Positions 23,299 through 32,154 of a stretch of 64,000 nucleotides of DNA are shown here, in pieces (position 1 is the first letter of the stretch; each line of letters opens with the position of its first letter). Where the stretch lies: contig NZ_CP076607.1 in assembly GCF_018966525.1 (NCBI RefSeq), positions 2,852,001-2,916,000 on the forward strand, given 5' to 3'. Both the position numbers and the translations under genes were made by a program. Under the pieces are notes generated by a model. The model did not search any database, had not been told where the DNA came from, and saw only the letters and a list, made by a program, of their open reading frames with translations. This DNA is from Paenibacillus sophorae (GTDB lineage Bacteria > Bacillota > Bacilli > Paenibacillales > Paenibacillaceae).

Positions 23299-24705
23299 AT
23301 GTATCCCCCTAGATCCAGCAGAAAAAGAAGCAATACGACCAGAAAGCAGAGAAAAAATCGAATCTGGTCTTGGATCAACATCAGCCTGCTGGCGCTGATT
23401 ACGGTTATGCTGTTTTATTTTTTCTACAGCGGAGCGGGCCGCGATAGCATTCCTATCCCCGAGACGGGAACGGCTTCGCCTTCACCGGAGGGATCAGCGG
23501 CGCCGGGAACCGCCGGAGCGGCTGATCCCGTGGCATCGGGCGGGGCTTCAGCTGCTCCGTCAGGCGAGCTTCAGCCGACATTTTCGGCGGATGCTGTCCC
23601 GTCCGCGGAAGCCGTGCCGACGCCGTCTCCCGCAGCCAGCGAGGGCAGCATGACGGCGCCGTCCGGCGCTTCACAGCAGGCGTCGGGCGCCGGGGCTGAT
23701 GGAGCCGAAGGTAACGGGCCGTCGGCGGGACTGCCGGAAGGCGAGGAAGGAAGCGGAAAGACGGTGACGCTGAATTTTGCGGGTGACGTTATTTTTGCCG
23801 GTAAAGTCGGTGAGCTGTTGAAGCAGAAGGGCTACGATTATCCGTACGCCCGTCTGGGCGGTATGTTCCTGCAGGATGATCTTTCAGTCATCAATCTGGA
23901 AACGCCTGTCACCGAGCGAGGCACGGAGGCAAATAAGACCTTTGTGTTCAAGTCGCCTCCGGAGGCGCTGAATGCGCTGAAGGCGGCGGGAGTGGATGCC
24001 GTTAATTTGGCGAACAACCATACGCTGGATATGGGCGAGCAGGGGCTGCGGGATACAATGGCCAATTTGGACCAGAGAGGCATTCCGTTCGTCGGGGCGG
24101 GAGTAGATTCCGCTCAGGCTTACTCGGCGCAGTATTTTACCCGCAAAGGAATAACCATCGCTCTGCTCGGCTTTACGCGGGTCATGCCCGAAGCCGGATG
24201 GGCGGCCGGCAAGGGCAAGCCCGGCGTAGCCTCCGCTTACGACAGCGGTCCGGCGCTTAAGGCGATAGCCGAAGCCAGAAAAAAAGCGGATATTGTTGCC
24301 GTTGTTGTCCATTGGGGCCAGGAACGGGCGGATCAGCCGAACGCGGTTCAGCAGACGCTAGGCCGGAGCTTTATCGATGCAGGGGCGGATCTCGTAATTG
24401 GAGGGCATCCCCATGTCCTTCAGGGACTTGAGCCGTATAAAGGGAAGTGGATCGCGTACAGTACGGGCAACTTTATTTTTACGCGTTCTTCCACGAAGAC
24501 CACCTGGGAGACGGCGGTGTTTCAGGCCGAATGCAGCGTCAAGGGACAATGCTCGATGAAGCTCACGCCTTTTGAAGCCGAATTGGGCCAGCCGGTGCCG
24601 ATGAGCGCCGCTGACGGGCAGAAGCTGCTGCAGCGGGTAGAATCACTCTCTTCCGGCAAAGTGGAGATCGACGAAGAGGGCAGAGTGACGGAGGCCGGCC
24701 GTTAG
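23299..24705 (+). CDS. CapA family (PGA_cap metallophosphatase-like) membrane-anchored protein
   Basis: A 468-residue extracytoplasmic protein. A basic N-terminus (SSRKRSNTTRKQRKN) precedes one membrane helix (about residues 23-42). A 110-residue Pro/Ala/Ser/Gly-rich linker leads to the CapA domain from about residue 153. Metal-ligand motifs of the calcineurin-like fold are visible: LNFAGDVIFAG, INLETPVT, NLANNHTLDMGEQGL, HWGQERAD and IGGHPHVLQGLEPYKG. CapA-type proteins act in poly-gamma-glutamate or related envelope polymer export; no capBCDE genes adjoin this one, so it may serve another polymer. AAAGGAG precedes ATG 23299. It leads a tight run of genes to 28988. Confidence 0.88.
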   Translation: MYPPRSSRKRSNTTRKQRKNRIWSWINISLLALITVMLFYFFYSGAGRDSIPIPETGTASPSPEGSAAPGTAGAADPVASGGASAAPSGELQPTFSADAVPSAEAVPTPSPAASEGSMTAPSGASQQASGAGADGAEGNGPSAGLPEGEEGSGKTVTLNFAGDVIFAGKVGELLKQKGYDYPYARLGGMFLQDDLSVINLETPVTERGTEANKTFVFKSPPEALNALKAAGVDAVNLANNHTLDMGEQGLRDTMANLDQRGIPFVGAGVDSAQAYSAQYFTRKGITIALLGFTRVMPEAGWAAGKGKPGVASAYDSGPALKAIAEARKKADIVAVVVHWGQERADQPNAVQQTLGRSFIDAGADLVIGGHPHVLQGLEPYKGKWIAYSTGNFIFTRSSTKTTWETAVFQAECSVKGQCSMKLTPFEAELGQPVPMSAADGQKLLQRVESLSSGKVEIDEEGRVTEAGR

Positions 24706-24772
24706 CATGGCGGCAATCCACAGCCTGTACACCTCGGAGGATGTTTACATTTTTTGCGGGAGGGCTTTCTGA

Positions 24773-25507
24773 ATGATGAACAACTTGTGCGTCGCCCATC
24801 GGGGATTTTCCGGCAAGGCACCGGAGAACACGCTTGCCGCAATCCGCATGGCGCTGGAACTTCCGTATGTGACCTGGATGGAAATCGACGTTCAACTGAC
24901 AAGGGATGGAGTACCTGTTGTAATCCATGATTACAGCCTGGACCGGACGACCAATGGCCGCGGTAAAGTGAAGAATATGGACTGGAGCCATATGCGGCTT
25001 CTCGATGCCGGAGGATGGAAGGGCCGCGCCTTTCGAGGCGAAGGAGTTCCTTCACTGGAAGAGGTGCTAGATCTGTGCAAAGGACAGCTGCGGCTGAATA
25101 TCGAGCTGAAGAACGCCGGCAATCTGTATCCCGGAATCGAAAAGACGGTTACGGAGCTGATTGCTACTAAGGGGATGCAGGGCGAGGTCGTCCTGACTTC
25201 GTTCGACCCCGGCACGCTGCTAAGGTGCGAAGAAGCCGATCCCGGCATCCGCCGGGGACTCATCTTTGACTCCAGATGGGGCGATCCGGCCGGGCGCGTG
25301 CGTGAATTGGGCTGCTCTTTTTTATCCATCGGCTTTTCCCGCCTTACTCCCGGGCTGGCCAGATTTTTGTCGGGGCGAGGGGTTGGCATCATGGCCTGGA
25401 CGGTGAATAAAGCGAAGGAGATGCGTCGCCTGGCGGACATGCATTCTGATATAATGATATGTACGAATCGCCCGGATATTTGGGGGGAGACGTTTTTGGG
25501 AAAATGA
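24773..25507 (+). CDS. Glycerophosphodiester phosphodiesterase
   Basis: Cytoplasmic UgpQ-type enzyme that hydrolyses glycerophosphodiesters to glycerol 3-phosphate and an alcohol. The 244-residue protein has the catalytic His-Arg of VAHRGFSGKAPENTLAA, metal ligands in MEIDVQLTRDGVPVVIHD, the second His in that motif, and the downstream NIELKNAG and VVLTSFDPG. No signal peptide is present. GGGAGGG precedes ATG 24773. It lies 67 bp after the capA-like gene and 33 bp before the FAH-family gene, likely in one transcript. Confidence 0.92.
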   Translation: MMNNLCVAHRGFSGKAPENTLAAIRMALELPYVTWMEIDVQLTRDGVPVVIHDYSLDRTTNGRGKVKNMDWSHMRLLDAGGWKGRAFRGEGVPSLEEVLDLCKGQLRLNIELKNAGNLYPGIEKTVTELIATKGMQGEVVLTSFDPGTLLRCEEADPGIRRGLIFDSRWGDPAGRVRELGCSFLSIGFSRLTPGLARFLSGRGVGIMAWTVNKAKEMRRLADMHSDIMICTNRPDIWGETFLGK

Positions 25508-25540
25508 ATGACTAAACAAACTGACGGGAAAGAGAGCTGA

Positions 25541-26170
25541 ATGCCAATGTGCGCTGCTGTAAACAACTTATACTGTGTGGGACGGAACTACAAACTTCAT
25601 GCGGAGGAACTCGGCAATAAAGTGCCAACCGAACCGTTGATTTTCTTGAAGCCGTCTCATGCGGCCGTTCGTCTTGACAAAGAAACCATTCAGCTGCCGA
25701 AAGATTCCGGTCAGGTTCATTATGAAGGCGAGCTTGTGCTGCGCATCGCGCGTGATTACGTTCCGGGTATGAGCGTGGAAGAGCTGGTGGATGTCATGGC
25801 TTTGGGACTGGATTTCACACTGCGGGACGTTCATAACGACCTGCAAAAGAGAGGGCTTTCCTGGACGCCGGCCAAGGGTTTTAAGAATGCCGCGCCTCTG
25901 ACCCCATACATCGCGTTTCCTTCCAAGGAAGAACTGGAAGCGACCGATTTCACGGTCCGCAAGAACGGTGAAGAAGTGCAGCGGGGGAATGTGAAGAACA
26001 TGATTTTTTCGCTGCAGACGATTGTGGATTTCATCGGCACCCGCTACGGGCTGGGCAAGGATGACGTGATCTTCACCGGCACGCCCGCAGGCGTCGGTCC
26101 GACCGTTTCGGGCGATTCGTTCGAGCTGTATTGGGGCGACCGGCTGATGGGGACCTGCCTGATCGGATAA
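25541..26170 (+). CDS. Fumarylacetoacetate hydrolase family protein
   Basis: A 209-residue FAH-fold enzyme, a group that includes acylpyruvases, oxaloacetate decarboxylases and 2-hydroxyhepta-2,4-diene isomerases. The metal-binding acidic residues are in HYEGELVLRIARDY, and the catalytic environment in GLDFTLRDVHNDLQKRGLSW and KNMIFSLQTIVDFIG. The end FTGTPAGVGPTVSGD is typical. AAAGAGAGCTGA precedes ATG 25541. Decarboxylation or hydrolysis of an oxo-acid is the expected chemistry; the substrate cannot be settled from sequence. Confidence 0.88.
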   Translation: MPMCAAVNNLYCVGRNYKLHAEELGNKVPTEPLIFLKPSHAAVRLDKETIQLPKDSGQVHYEGELVLRIARDYVPGMSVEELVDVMALGLDFTLRDVHNDLQKRGLSWTPAKGFKNAAPLTPYIAFPSKEELEATDFTVRKNGEEVQRGNVKNMIFSLQTIVDFIGTRYGLGKDDVIFTGTPAGVGPTVSGDSFELYWGDRLMGTCLIG

Positions 26171-26204
26171 CTGAATCTAAGGACCATATAATGGAGTTGA
26201 AATC

Positions 26205-27008
26205 ATGCAGTGGGTAATCGGCGTCTTTGGCGCCTTGTTCGTTGCCGGAGCGGCTTATTTTAAAGGCTCGCTGAGTTTATCCGGGATGTTTGCCGCCGTG
26301 CTCATGGGCACCGTCTATTTCGGAGCGGGTAACGCCTTTTGGTTCGGAATTTTGCTGCTGTTCTTCATCTCCTCCAGCCTGTTGTCGAAGCTCAGGGCGG
26401 AGCACAAGGAGGAACTGGAACGGTCATATGCAAAGACTGGCAGACGGGACGCCGGCCAGGTGTTCGCCAACGGCGGTCTTGGCATGCTGTTCGTTCTGCT
26501 GAATGCCGTGTACCCGCTGCCTGCATGGGAGCTGCTCTTCGTCGGCGTGATGGCGACGGTGACCGCGGATACGTGGGCGACGGAATGCGGGACTCTGAGC
26601 AGAAAGCCGCCAAGGTCGATCCTGAACGGCAAAAGGCTTCCGACCGGCGCGTCCGGCGGCGTCTCGCTTCCGGGCACGCTTGCGGCCGCAGCGGGCGGCC
26701 TCCTAATCGGCATCGCGTCGTGGATTCTTCAGCAGCTGCCCCGAATGACCGGAGAGTCACTTGCCGTACTGGCGGCTGCGGGCCTTCTCGGGGGACTCGT
26801 TGGCGCTTTTGCCGATTCCCTGCTCGGCGCTACGGTGCAGAAGATGAACCGCTGCACCGTATGCGGCCGTGAGGTGGAAAGCGAAGTCCATTGCGGTCTG
26901 CCCACGGCACATGCAAGAGGGTGGCGCTGGATGAGCAACGATGCGGTGAATGCGCTAAGCTCGATTGCTGGAGGAGCTGTGGCGCTGCTGATCGGCGGTC
27001 TGATTTGA
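26205..27008 (+). CDS. DUF92 family membrane protein
   Basis: A 267-residue integral membrane protein of the DUF92/COG1836 family, with about six helices. Recognisable features are GNAFWFGILLLFFISSSLLS, the conserved TADTWATECGTLSRKPPRSI, ADSLLGATVQ and a C-terminal CTVCGREVESEVHCG that looks like a small metal-binding loop. Bacterial members are uncharacterised; plant homologues have been linked to phytyl phosphate kinase activity, so a lipid kinase role is conceivable. Start ATG 26205 follows the FAH-family gene by 34 bp. Confidence 0.85.
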   Translation: MQWVIGVFGALFVAGAAYFKGSLSLSGMFAAVLMGTVYFGAGNAFWFGILLLFFISSSLLSKLRAEHKEELERSYAKTGRRDAGQVFANGGLGMLFVLLNAVYPLPAWELLFVGVMATVTADTWATECGTLSRKPPRSILNGKRLPTGASGGVSLPGTLAAAAGGLLIGIASWILQQLPRMTGESLAVLAAAGLLGGLVGAFADSLLGATVQKMNRCTVCGREVESEVHCGLPTAHARGWRWMSNDAVNALSSIAGGAVALLIGGLI

Positions 27009-27047
27009 TTGTCAGTTCCAAATATATAGGGAAGGCGAATAACAACT

Positions 27048-28988
27048 ATGAATATTATGACGGTAGAGCATCTTGTCAAAAGTTACGGAGAAAAAGTGCT
27101 GTTCCAGGACGCGTCCTTCGGTATGGAAGACCGTGACAAGATCGGCGTCATCGGCGTGAACGGGACCGGCAAATCGACGCTTCTGCGGATTATAGCCGGG
27201 ATTGAAACTCCCGATGAGGGGCAAATTGCCATCGGCAATGATGTGCGCGTACAGTTTTTGGCGCAGAATCCGCCCTTTAATCCGGAGTATACCGTGCTTC
27301 AGCAGTTGTTCGCCGGAGATAATCCAGAGTTGGCCGTCATGCGGCGGTACATGGAGACAATGGCGCTGCTTGAAGCCGATCCGGGTAATGCCGAATTGGA
27401 ACAACAGTTGGTCCGCCAAGGTCAGGACATCGACGCCGCAGGGGTCTGGCATTTGGAGAGTGAAGCGAAAAGCGTGCTGTCCAAGCTCGGGATTCAGCAG
27501 TTCGACGCGCGCATGGCGTCGCTCTCCGGCGGACAACGCAAACGGGTTGCGCTGGCGGCGGCCTTGATTACTCCTTCGGAGCTGCTCATTCTGGACGAGC
27601 CTACTAACCACATCGATACGTCCTCGGTCGCCTGGCTGGAGCAGTACCTGCAGAAGCGGCGCGGCGCGCTGCTGATGGTCACTCATGACCGCTACTTTCT
27701 GGAGCGGGTGGCGGGTGTTATGCTGGAGCTGGATCAGGGACGATTGTTCCGCTATGAAGCGAACTATTCCCGCTTCCTGGAGCTGAAGGCCGAGCGCGAA
27801 GAGCGGGAGGCCGCTTCCGAGCAGAAGCGGCAGAATCTGCTGCGCAGCGAGCTGGCCTGGATTCGGCGCGGCGCCAAGGCGCGGTCGACGAAGCAGAAGG
27901 CGAGAATCGAGCGCTTCGAGAAGCTGAGAGATCAGCAGGGCGTATCCTCTGGCAGCCAGCTGGAGATTTCCGCCGCCTCGACAAGGCTGGGGCGCAAAAT
28001 TCTCGAAATTGAGGATCTGGCGATGTCCAGGGGCGGCCGGACGCTCATTAAGGACTTGAGCTATATTGCCGTTCCGCAGGACCGCGTCGGCATCGTCGGG
28101 CCTAACGGCAGCGGCAAGTCGACGCTGCTGAACCTGATTGCTGGCAAGCTTCAGCCGGACAGCGGCGAAGTCGTGCTTGGACCGACGGTGAAGCTCGGTT
28201 ATTTCACCCAGGAGCATCAGGATATGGACGACTCGCTGCGGGTGATTGAATACATCAAGGAAGAAGCGGAAGTTGTCCGGACGGCGGACGGCTCCGCCAT
28301 TACGGCGGCCCAGATGCTGGAACGCTTCCTGTTCCCGCCAGTGATGCAGTGGACGCCGATCTCGAAGCTGTCCGGCGGAGAGAAAAGGAGACTGTATCTT
28401 CTGCGCGTACTGATGAGCGCTCCCAATGTGCTGCTGCTGGACGAACCGACCAATGATCTGGATATCGGCACACTTGCGATATTGGAGGACTATCTGGATG
28501 AGTTTCCTGGTGTCGTCTTTACCGTCTCGCATGACCGGTTCTTCCTGGACCGGACGGTGGACAAGATCATCGCGTTTGAGGACGGAATGATCCGGGTTCA
28601 TGTCGGTGATTACAGCGAGTACGAGGAGTGGCTGGCTAAGAATGCGCCGGTCCGCGGCTCCGCAGCAGATGGGAAAGATGATGCGGCGGCCAAACGCGGC
28701 GCAGGCAGCCAATCTCTGCAAGGCGAGCCAACTCAAACTCCGGCCCGGGAAAAGCTGAAATTTTCCTTCAAGGAACAGCGGGAGTATGAAGAGATTGACA
28801 GCCTCGTTGAGCAGGCTGAACAACATCTAAGCTCCATTGCCGCGCAGATGGAAGCGGCCTTTGCCGATTCCGCGAAGCTCCAGCAATTGGTAGAGGAGCA
28901 GCGCGCGGCCGAGGCGGAACTAGAGCGGCTGATGGAGCGCTGGACTTATTTGAACGAACTGGCGGAGAAAATCGCGAACAAATCGTAA
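27048..28988 (+). CDS. ABC-F family ATPase (Uup/YfmR-type ribosome-associated)
   Basis: A 646-residue protein with two ATP-binding cassettes and no membrane domain, the ABC-F plan for proteins that act on the ribosome E site. Cassette 1 has Walker A GVNGTGKST and signature LSGGQRKRVALA; cassette 2 has GPNGSGKST near residue 348 and LSGGEKRRL. The P-site tRNA-interaction linker between them is Arg/Lys-rich (about residues 245-310). A C-terminal coiled coil from about residue 575 matches the ABC_tran_CTD of Uup. It is the last gene of the 23299-28988 run, 39 bp after the DUF92 gene. Antibiotic resistance is not implied by sequence. Confidence 0.92.
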   Translation: MNIMTVEHLVKSYGEKVLFQDASFGMEDRDKIGVIGVNGTGKSTLLRIIAGIETPDEGQIAIGNDVRVQFLAQNPPFNPEYTVLQQLFAGDNPELAVMRRYMETMALLEADPGNAELEQQLVRQGQDIDAAGVWHLESEAKSVLSKLGIQQFDARMASLSGGQRKRVALAAALITPSELLILDEPTNHIDTSSVAWLEQYLQKRRGALLMVTHDRYFLERVAGVMLELDQGRLFRYEANYSRFLELKAEREEREAASEQKRQNLLRSELAWIRRGAKARSTKQKARIERFEKLRDQQGVSSGSQLEISAASTRLGRKILEIEDLAMSRGGRTLIKDLSYIAVPQDRVGIVGPNGSGKSTLLNLIAGKLQPDSGEVVLGPTVKLGYFTQEHQDMDDSLRVIEYIKEEAEVVRTADGSAITAAQMLERFLFPPVMQWTPISKLSGGEKRRLYLLRVLMSAPNVLLLDEPTNDLDIGTLAILEDYLDEFPGVVFTVSHDRFFLDRTVDKIIAFEDGMIRVHVGDYSEYEEWLAKNAPVRGSAADGKDDAAAKRGAGSQSLQGEPTQTPAREKLKFSFKEQREYEEIDSLVEQAEQHLSSIAAQMEAAFADSAKLQQLVEEQRAAEAELERLMERWTYLNELAEKIANKS

Positions 28989-29025
28989 CGGGTCCGTTTG
29001 CAGCAATGACTGAGGAGGCGGATTT

Positions 29026-29194
29026 ATGCGAACGATGCTAAAAGAGGCGGTCCGGATGCGCGAAGAGGGGCGGCTGCCACGGCGAGGATAAGCTTCTTTT
29101 GCTTCTTGGCAGTACATATCGAACGCTAGGAAATTACGAATATGCCCGAGCCATTAGCTTTTATGCCGATAATCTCGACCAGGTATGGCAATAG
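29026..29194 (+). pseudogene. Decayed tetratricopeptide-repeat protein gene
   Basis: ATG 29026, with a good GAGGAGG site, opens MRTMLKEAVRMREEGRL and stops soon after. In another frame the same stretch continues DKLLLLLGSTYRTLGNYEYA, a textbook TPR helix pair, to a stop at 29194. Full-length relatives have a 100-residue or longer TPR region between and after these parts. The gene has therefore lost internal and C-terminal sequence and shifted frame. It partly overlaps the upstream region of the patB-like gene. Confidence 0.6.
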
Positions 29195-29250
29195 GCGAAC
29201 AATGGAAGCGGAGTATAGAAGATAAGAAACTAAAAGATGGGGTGAGAGCA

Positions 29251-30435
29251 TTGACAAAGTATGATTTTGACCGTGCCCAGGACCGGACCAATACGCATTC
29301 CTACAAATGGGACCAAGTGGAAAAGCTGTTCGGAAACAAGGACATTTTACCGCTGTGGGTAGCGGATATGGATTTCGAAAGTCCACCGGCTGTGAAAGAG
29401 GCGCTGGTTCGGCGCGCAGAGCAGGGTATTTACGGATACTGTATCCTAAGCAATTCGTACATTGACTCGATCACCGGATGGTTCCGCCGCCGCCACGATT
29501 GGGAGATTTCCAAAGAGTGGATTTCGCAATCGCCTGGTATCGTGACTACTCTGAGCCTTGCTGTTGAGCTGTTCAGCGAACCGGGAGCCGAGGTCATTTT
29601 GCAGTCGCCGGTATACTATCCTTTTTACGATGTTATCAAAATGAACGGCCGCAAAGTAGCCGACAATCCTCTTGTGCTCCGGAACGGACGCTATGAAATG
29701 GACTATGAGCAGTTGGAAGGGCTGATGAAGGGCGGCGCCAAGCTGCTGCTGCTGTGCAGCCCGCATAATCCCGGTGGACGGGTGTGGGAGCGCGAGGAGC
29801 TGCTGCGGCTCGGTGAGCTATGCCTGCAATACGGCGTTACCGTGGTTTCCGACGAAATCCACTGTGATCTGGCACTTCCCGGACACAAGCATATTCCATT
29901 TGCCTCGCTGTCCAAGGAGCTGTCGGACATTACGCTCATGGCGCTGGCTCCGACCAAAACCTTCAATCTGCCGGGTATTCACTCCTCTTTTATCGTGGCA
30001 TCGAACCCGGAAATGAAGCGTAAATTCGAGACGCGGATCAAGACACTTAGTCTGCATATGGCCAGCTTTTTCGCCCAGGACGCGGTAGAAGCCGCCTATA
30101 CCGAAGGGGATGAGTGGGTTGACGAGCTGATCACCTACATCAACGGCAACATCGAGTACGCTACCTCTTATCTCGCCGAGCATCTGCCGCAAGTCAAGGT
30201 AATGAAGCCTGAGGCAACCTATTTACTGTGGGTGGACTGCCGGGCGCTGGGTCTAAATGGAGCGGGGCTGAAAAAGCTGATGTATCAAGAAGCCGGCGTT
30301 GCTTTTAATGAGGGTTCGGTGTACGGAAGCGAAGGGGAAGGGTTTCTGCGGATCAATGTGGCTTGCCCAAGATCCATTTTGCAGGCAGCCTTGGAGCGTT
30401 TCAGCGCCGCTGCGGCGAAAGTTGTTGTGAAGTAG
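29251..30435 (+). CDS. PatB/MalY family PLP-dependent aminotransferase (cystathionine beta-lyase type)
   Basis: A 394-residue fold-type I PLP enzyme. Members cleave cystathionine or cysteine conjugates and some repress maltose genes in enterobacteria. Features are LPLWVADMDFESPPAVKEAL, the aromatic-stacking region SPGIVTTLSLAVELF, Asn of CSPHNPGGRVW, Asp of VSDEIHCDL and the Schiff-base Lys236 in APTKTFNLPG. The start is taken as TTG 29251 (MTKYDFDRAQDR) after GGGGTGAGAG; an ATG at 29185 would begin inside the decayed TPR gene. Two hairpin terminators follow. Role in sulfur amino-acid metabolism is likely. Confidence 0.92.
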   Translation: MTKYDFDRAQDRTNTHSYKWDQVEKLFGNKDILPLWVADMDFESPPAVKEALVRRAEQGIYGYCILSNSYIDSITGWFRRRHDWEISKEWISQSPGIVTTLSLAVELFSEPGAEVILQSPVYYPFYDVIKMNGRKVADNPLVLRNGRYEMDYEQLEGLMKGGAKLLLLCSPHNPGGRVWEREELLRLGELCLQYGVTVVSDEIHCDLALPGHKHIPFASLSKELSDITLMALAPTKTFNLPGIHSSFIVASNPEMKRKFETRIKTLSLHMASFFAQDAVEAAYTEGDEWVDELITYINGNIEYATSYLAEHLPQVKVMKPEATYLLWVDCRALGLNGAGLKKLMYQEAGVAFNEGSVYGSEGEGFLRINVACPRSILQAALERFSAAAAKVVVK

Positions 30436-30443
30436 ATAGAGTG

Positions 30444-30483
30444 AAAAAAAGCTGGCGTCCGGTTTCATGGCGCCAGCTTTTTG
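30444..30483 (+). terminator. Rho-independent terminator after the patB-like gene
   Basis: AAAAAAAGCTGGCG pairs with CGCCAGCTTTTT around a 13-base loop; the A- and T-tracts let it act in both directions. Confidence 0.9.
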
Positions 30484-30527
30484 GTGACACAATGACAAGC
30501 GCGTCAGCGCGTCTGTCCCGTTAGCAT

Positions 30528-30555
30528 ACAAGGGAGGCCGGAGGGCCTCCCTTGT
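30528..30555 (-). terminator. Hairpin downstream of the M42 peptidase gene
   Basis: A 12 bp perfect stem ACAAGGGAGGCC/GGCCTCCCTTGT with a GGAG loop. No strong U-tract is present on either strand, so the assignment as terminator rests on stem strength and position. Confidence 0.6.
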
Positions 30556-30594
30556 TCATGTCTTTCAGCAGCCGGCTGTAGGCACGAGCTTCTG

Positions 30595-31647
30595 TCAGTT
30601 CGCTCCGACATAAGCGGCTAGCAGCTTGGCCGTATTGAATACGGCCTGCTTGTGAGTGCGCTCCATGGAGTGAGAAGCGTGAACACCCGGGCCGATCAGC
30701 GCGGCCCGTATATTGGCGCCGCCCCGAAGCGCTGCGGACGCGTCGGAACCGTATTGCGGATAAATGTCGACCGCATGGGGGATACCCAGACCCTGAGCCA
30801 GCTCGATCAACCGCCCGGTCATCGTATAATCGTACGGACCGGTGGAATCTTTGGCGCAGATGGATACATCGGTCTCCTTGCAGCTTAAGTCGTCGCCCAG
30901 AACACCCATATCGACGGCGATCAGTTCGCTGATTTCACCGGGAATCCAGGAGGCGCCGTGTCCGACCTCTTCATAATTGGAGATCAGCAGAGACAGGTTG
31001 TGCAGCGGCTTCCAGCCTTCGCGCTTGATGCTTTCCAGCAGGCCGAGCAGGGCGGCGACGCTCGCTTTGTCGTCCAGATGGCGCGACTTGATAAAGCCGC
31101 TTGGTGTGAACACGGGGCGGGCGTCAAACGAGATGAAATCGCCGACCGCGATGCCCAGCTTCAGCACGTCATCCTTGCCCGATACCAGTTCATCGATGCG
31201 AACCTCCATATTTTCTTCGATCCGCTTGATATCCCGGGCATCGGCGGTATAGGCATGGGCGGAAGGACGGGTCGATAGGATCGTTCCAGTGTAGGTCTTT
31301 CCGCTGCGTGTATGAATGACGCAGTATTCATTCTCGATGCTGTACATCGTGAAGCCGCCGACGGAGGTCAGGCGGAGGGTGCCGTCCGGACGAATGGAGC
31401 GGACCATCGCCCCCAGTGTATCGACATGGGCGCTCAGTCCGACGGTACGGGAAGGATCGAGACCTTCCACACTCAGGATCAGCCCGCCTTTTTCGTTCCA
31501 GGACAGGCTTGCTCCGAGAGCTGCGGCTTCTTCAGCAACAAGCTTAAGTACGGCATGGGTGTAGCCGCTTGGGCTTGGTGTATCGAGCAGTTTCTTGAGG
31601 ATAGTCAGAATGTAATCTTCATTGGGCTGAATCGAAAGGATAGTCAA
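30595..31647 (-). CDS. M42 family metallopeptidase (deblocking aminopeptidase/endoglucanase-like)
   Basis: A 350-residue cytoplasmic di-zinc aminopeptidase of the M42 family, which forms large tetrahedral particles and trims peptides. Motifs in order are GLSAHVDTLGAMV (first metal His and catalytic Asp), SRHLDDKASVAALLG, NYEEVGHGASW (catalytic Glu pair) and IAVDMG; the last His is in GVHASHSMERTH. The start TTG 31647 is chosen because AGGAGG sits seven bases before it; an upstream TTG at 31671 would put that signal inside the gene. It is a single gene on the minus strand. Confidence 0.92.
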   Translation of the reverse strand: MTILSIQPNEDYILTILKKLLDTPSPSGYTHAVLKLVAEEAAALGASLSWNEKGGLILSVEGLDPSRTVGLSAHVDTLGAMVRSIRPDGTLRLTSVGGFTMYSIENEYCVIHTRSGKTYTGTILSTRPSAHAYTADARDIKRIEENMEVRIDELVSGKDDVLKLGIAVGDFISFDARPVFTPSGFIKSRHLDDKASVAALLGLLESIKREGWKPLHNLSLLISNYEEVGHGASWIPGEISELIAVDMGVLGDDLSCKETDVSICAKDSTGPYDYTMTGRLIELAQGLGIPHAVDIYPQYGSDASAALRGGANIRAALIGPGVHASHSMERTHKQAVFNTAKLLAAYVGAN

Positions 31648-31693
31648 AGGAGATCCTCCTGTCTTTTTCAACTAGTGATCAATCAACCATCAA

Positions 31694-32026
31694 TTAATTA
31701 AATGTGGTCGTTCCACCGGGAATAGTGCTCTCCACCATCGTATCCGCCGTATTCGCCGTTTCCAATTCCGCGATTTTTTCATTCGCCTTCACAAGCTCGG
31801 CAGTAAGGGATTTAATCTTTCTTTGCTGTTTGTACTGACGAAATATCCCGTACGAGCCCACGATGACTCCGCCGATCAGCGCGCAGCTGAGAATGACCAG
31901 AATCAGCGGGAGCGACACGATACTGAAACCGAAGTTCACTTGAACCGGATCGACGTTGATTACGGCAAAAAAGGCGATAAACAGCGCAAAAATCAGGCCG
32001 AAAATTAAAGACCATTGCATTTTCAT
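31694..32026 (-). CDS. LapA/DUF1049 family membrane protein
   Basis: A 110-residue protein with two membrane helices (about residues 3-24 and 41-63) connected by the conserved VINVDPVQVNFGF. A coiled-coil cytoplasmic tail follows (KIKSLTAELVKANEKIAELE). This is the lipopolysaccharide-assembly protein A domain, which in Gram-positives has no known role. AAGGAGGAAG precedes ATG 32026. It sits between the pepF-like and M42 peptidase genes on the same strand. Confidence 0.88.
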   Translation of the reverse strand: MKMQWSLIFGLIFALFIAFFAVINVDPVQVNFGFSIVSLPLILVILSCALIGGVIVGSYGIFRQYKQQRKIKSLTAELVKANEKIAELETANTADTMVESTIPGGTTTFN

Positions 32027-32154
32027 AACAAACTTCCTCCTTGGGAAAATTCCGAATCGGCAGTTAGACGGCCGCTTTACATTATAAAGTCCCTTACCCA
32101 AAAAGGGCAAGGGACAACATGGACTGTAGCCGAAATCGGTGCGAGGCTAACACT

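Noticed and set aside
27012..28826. 604-codon open frame on the minus strand opposite the ABC-F gene
   Set aside because: It is the antisense mirror of a high-GC, well-conserved gene; its translation is rich in Arg, Gln and His, has no domain and no ribosome-binding site.
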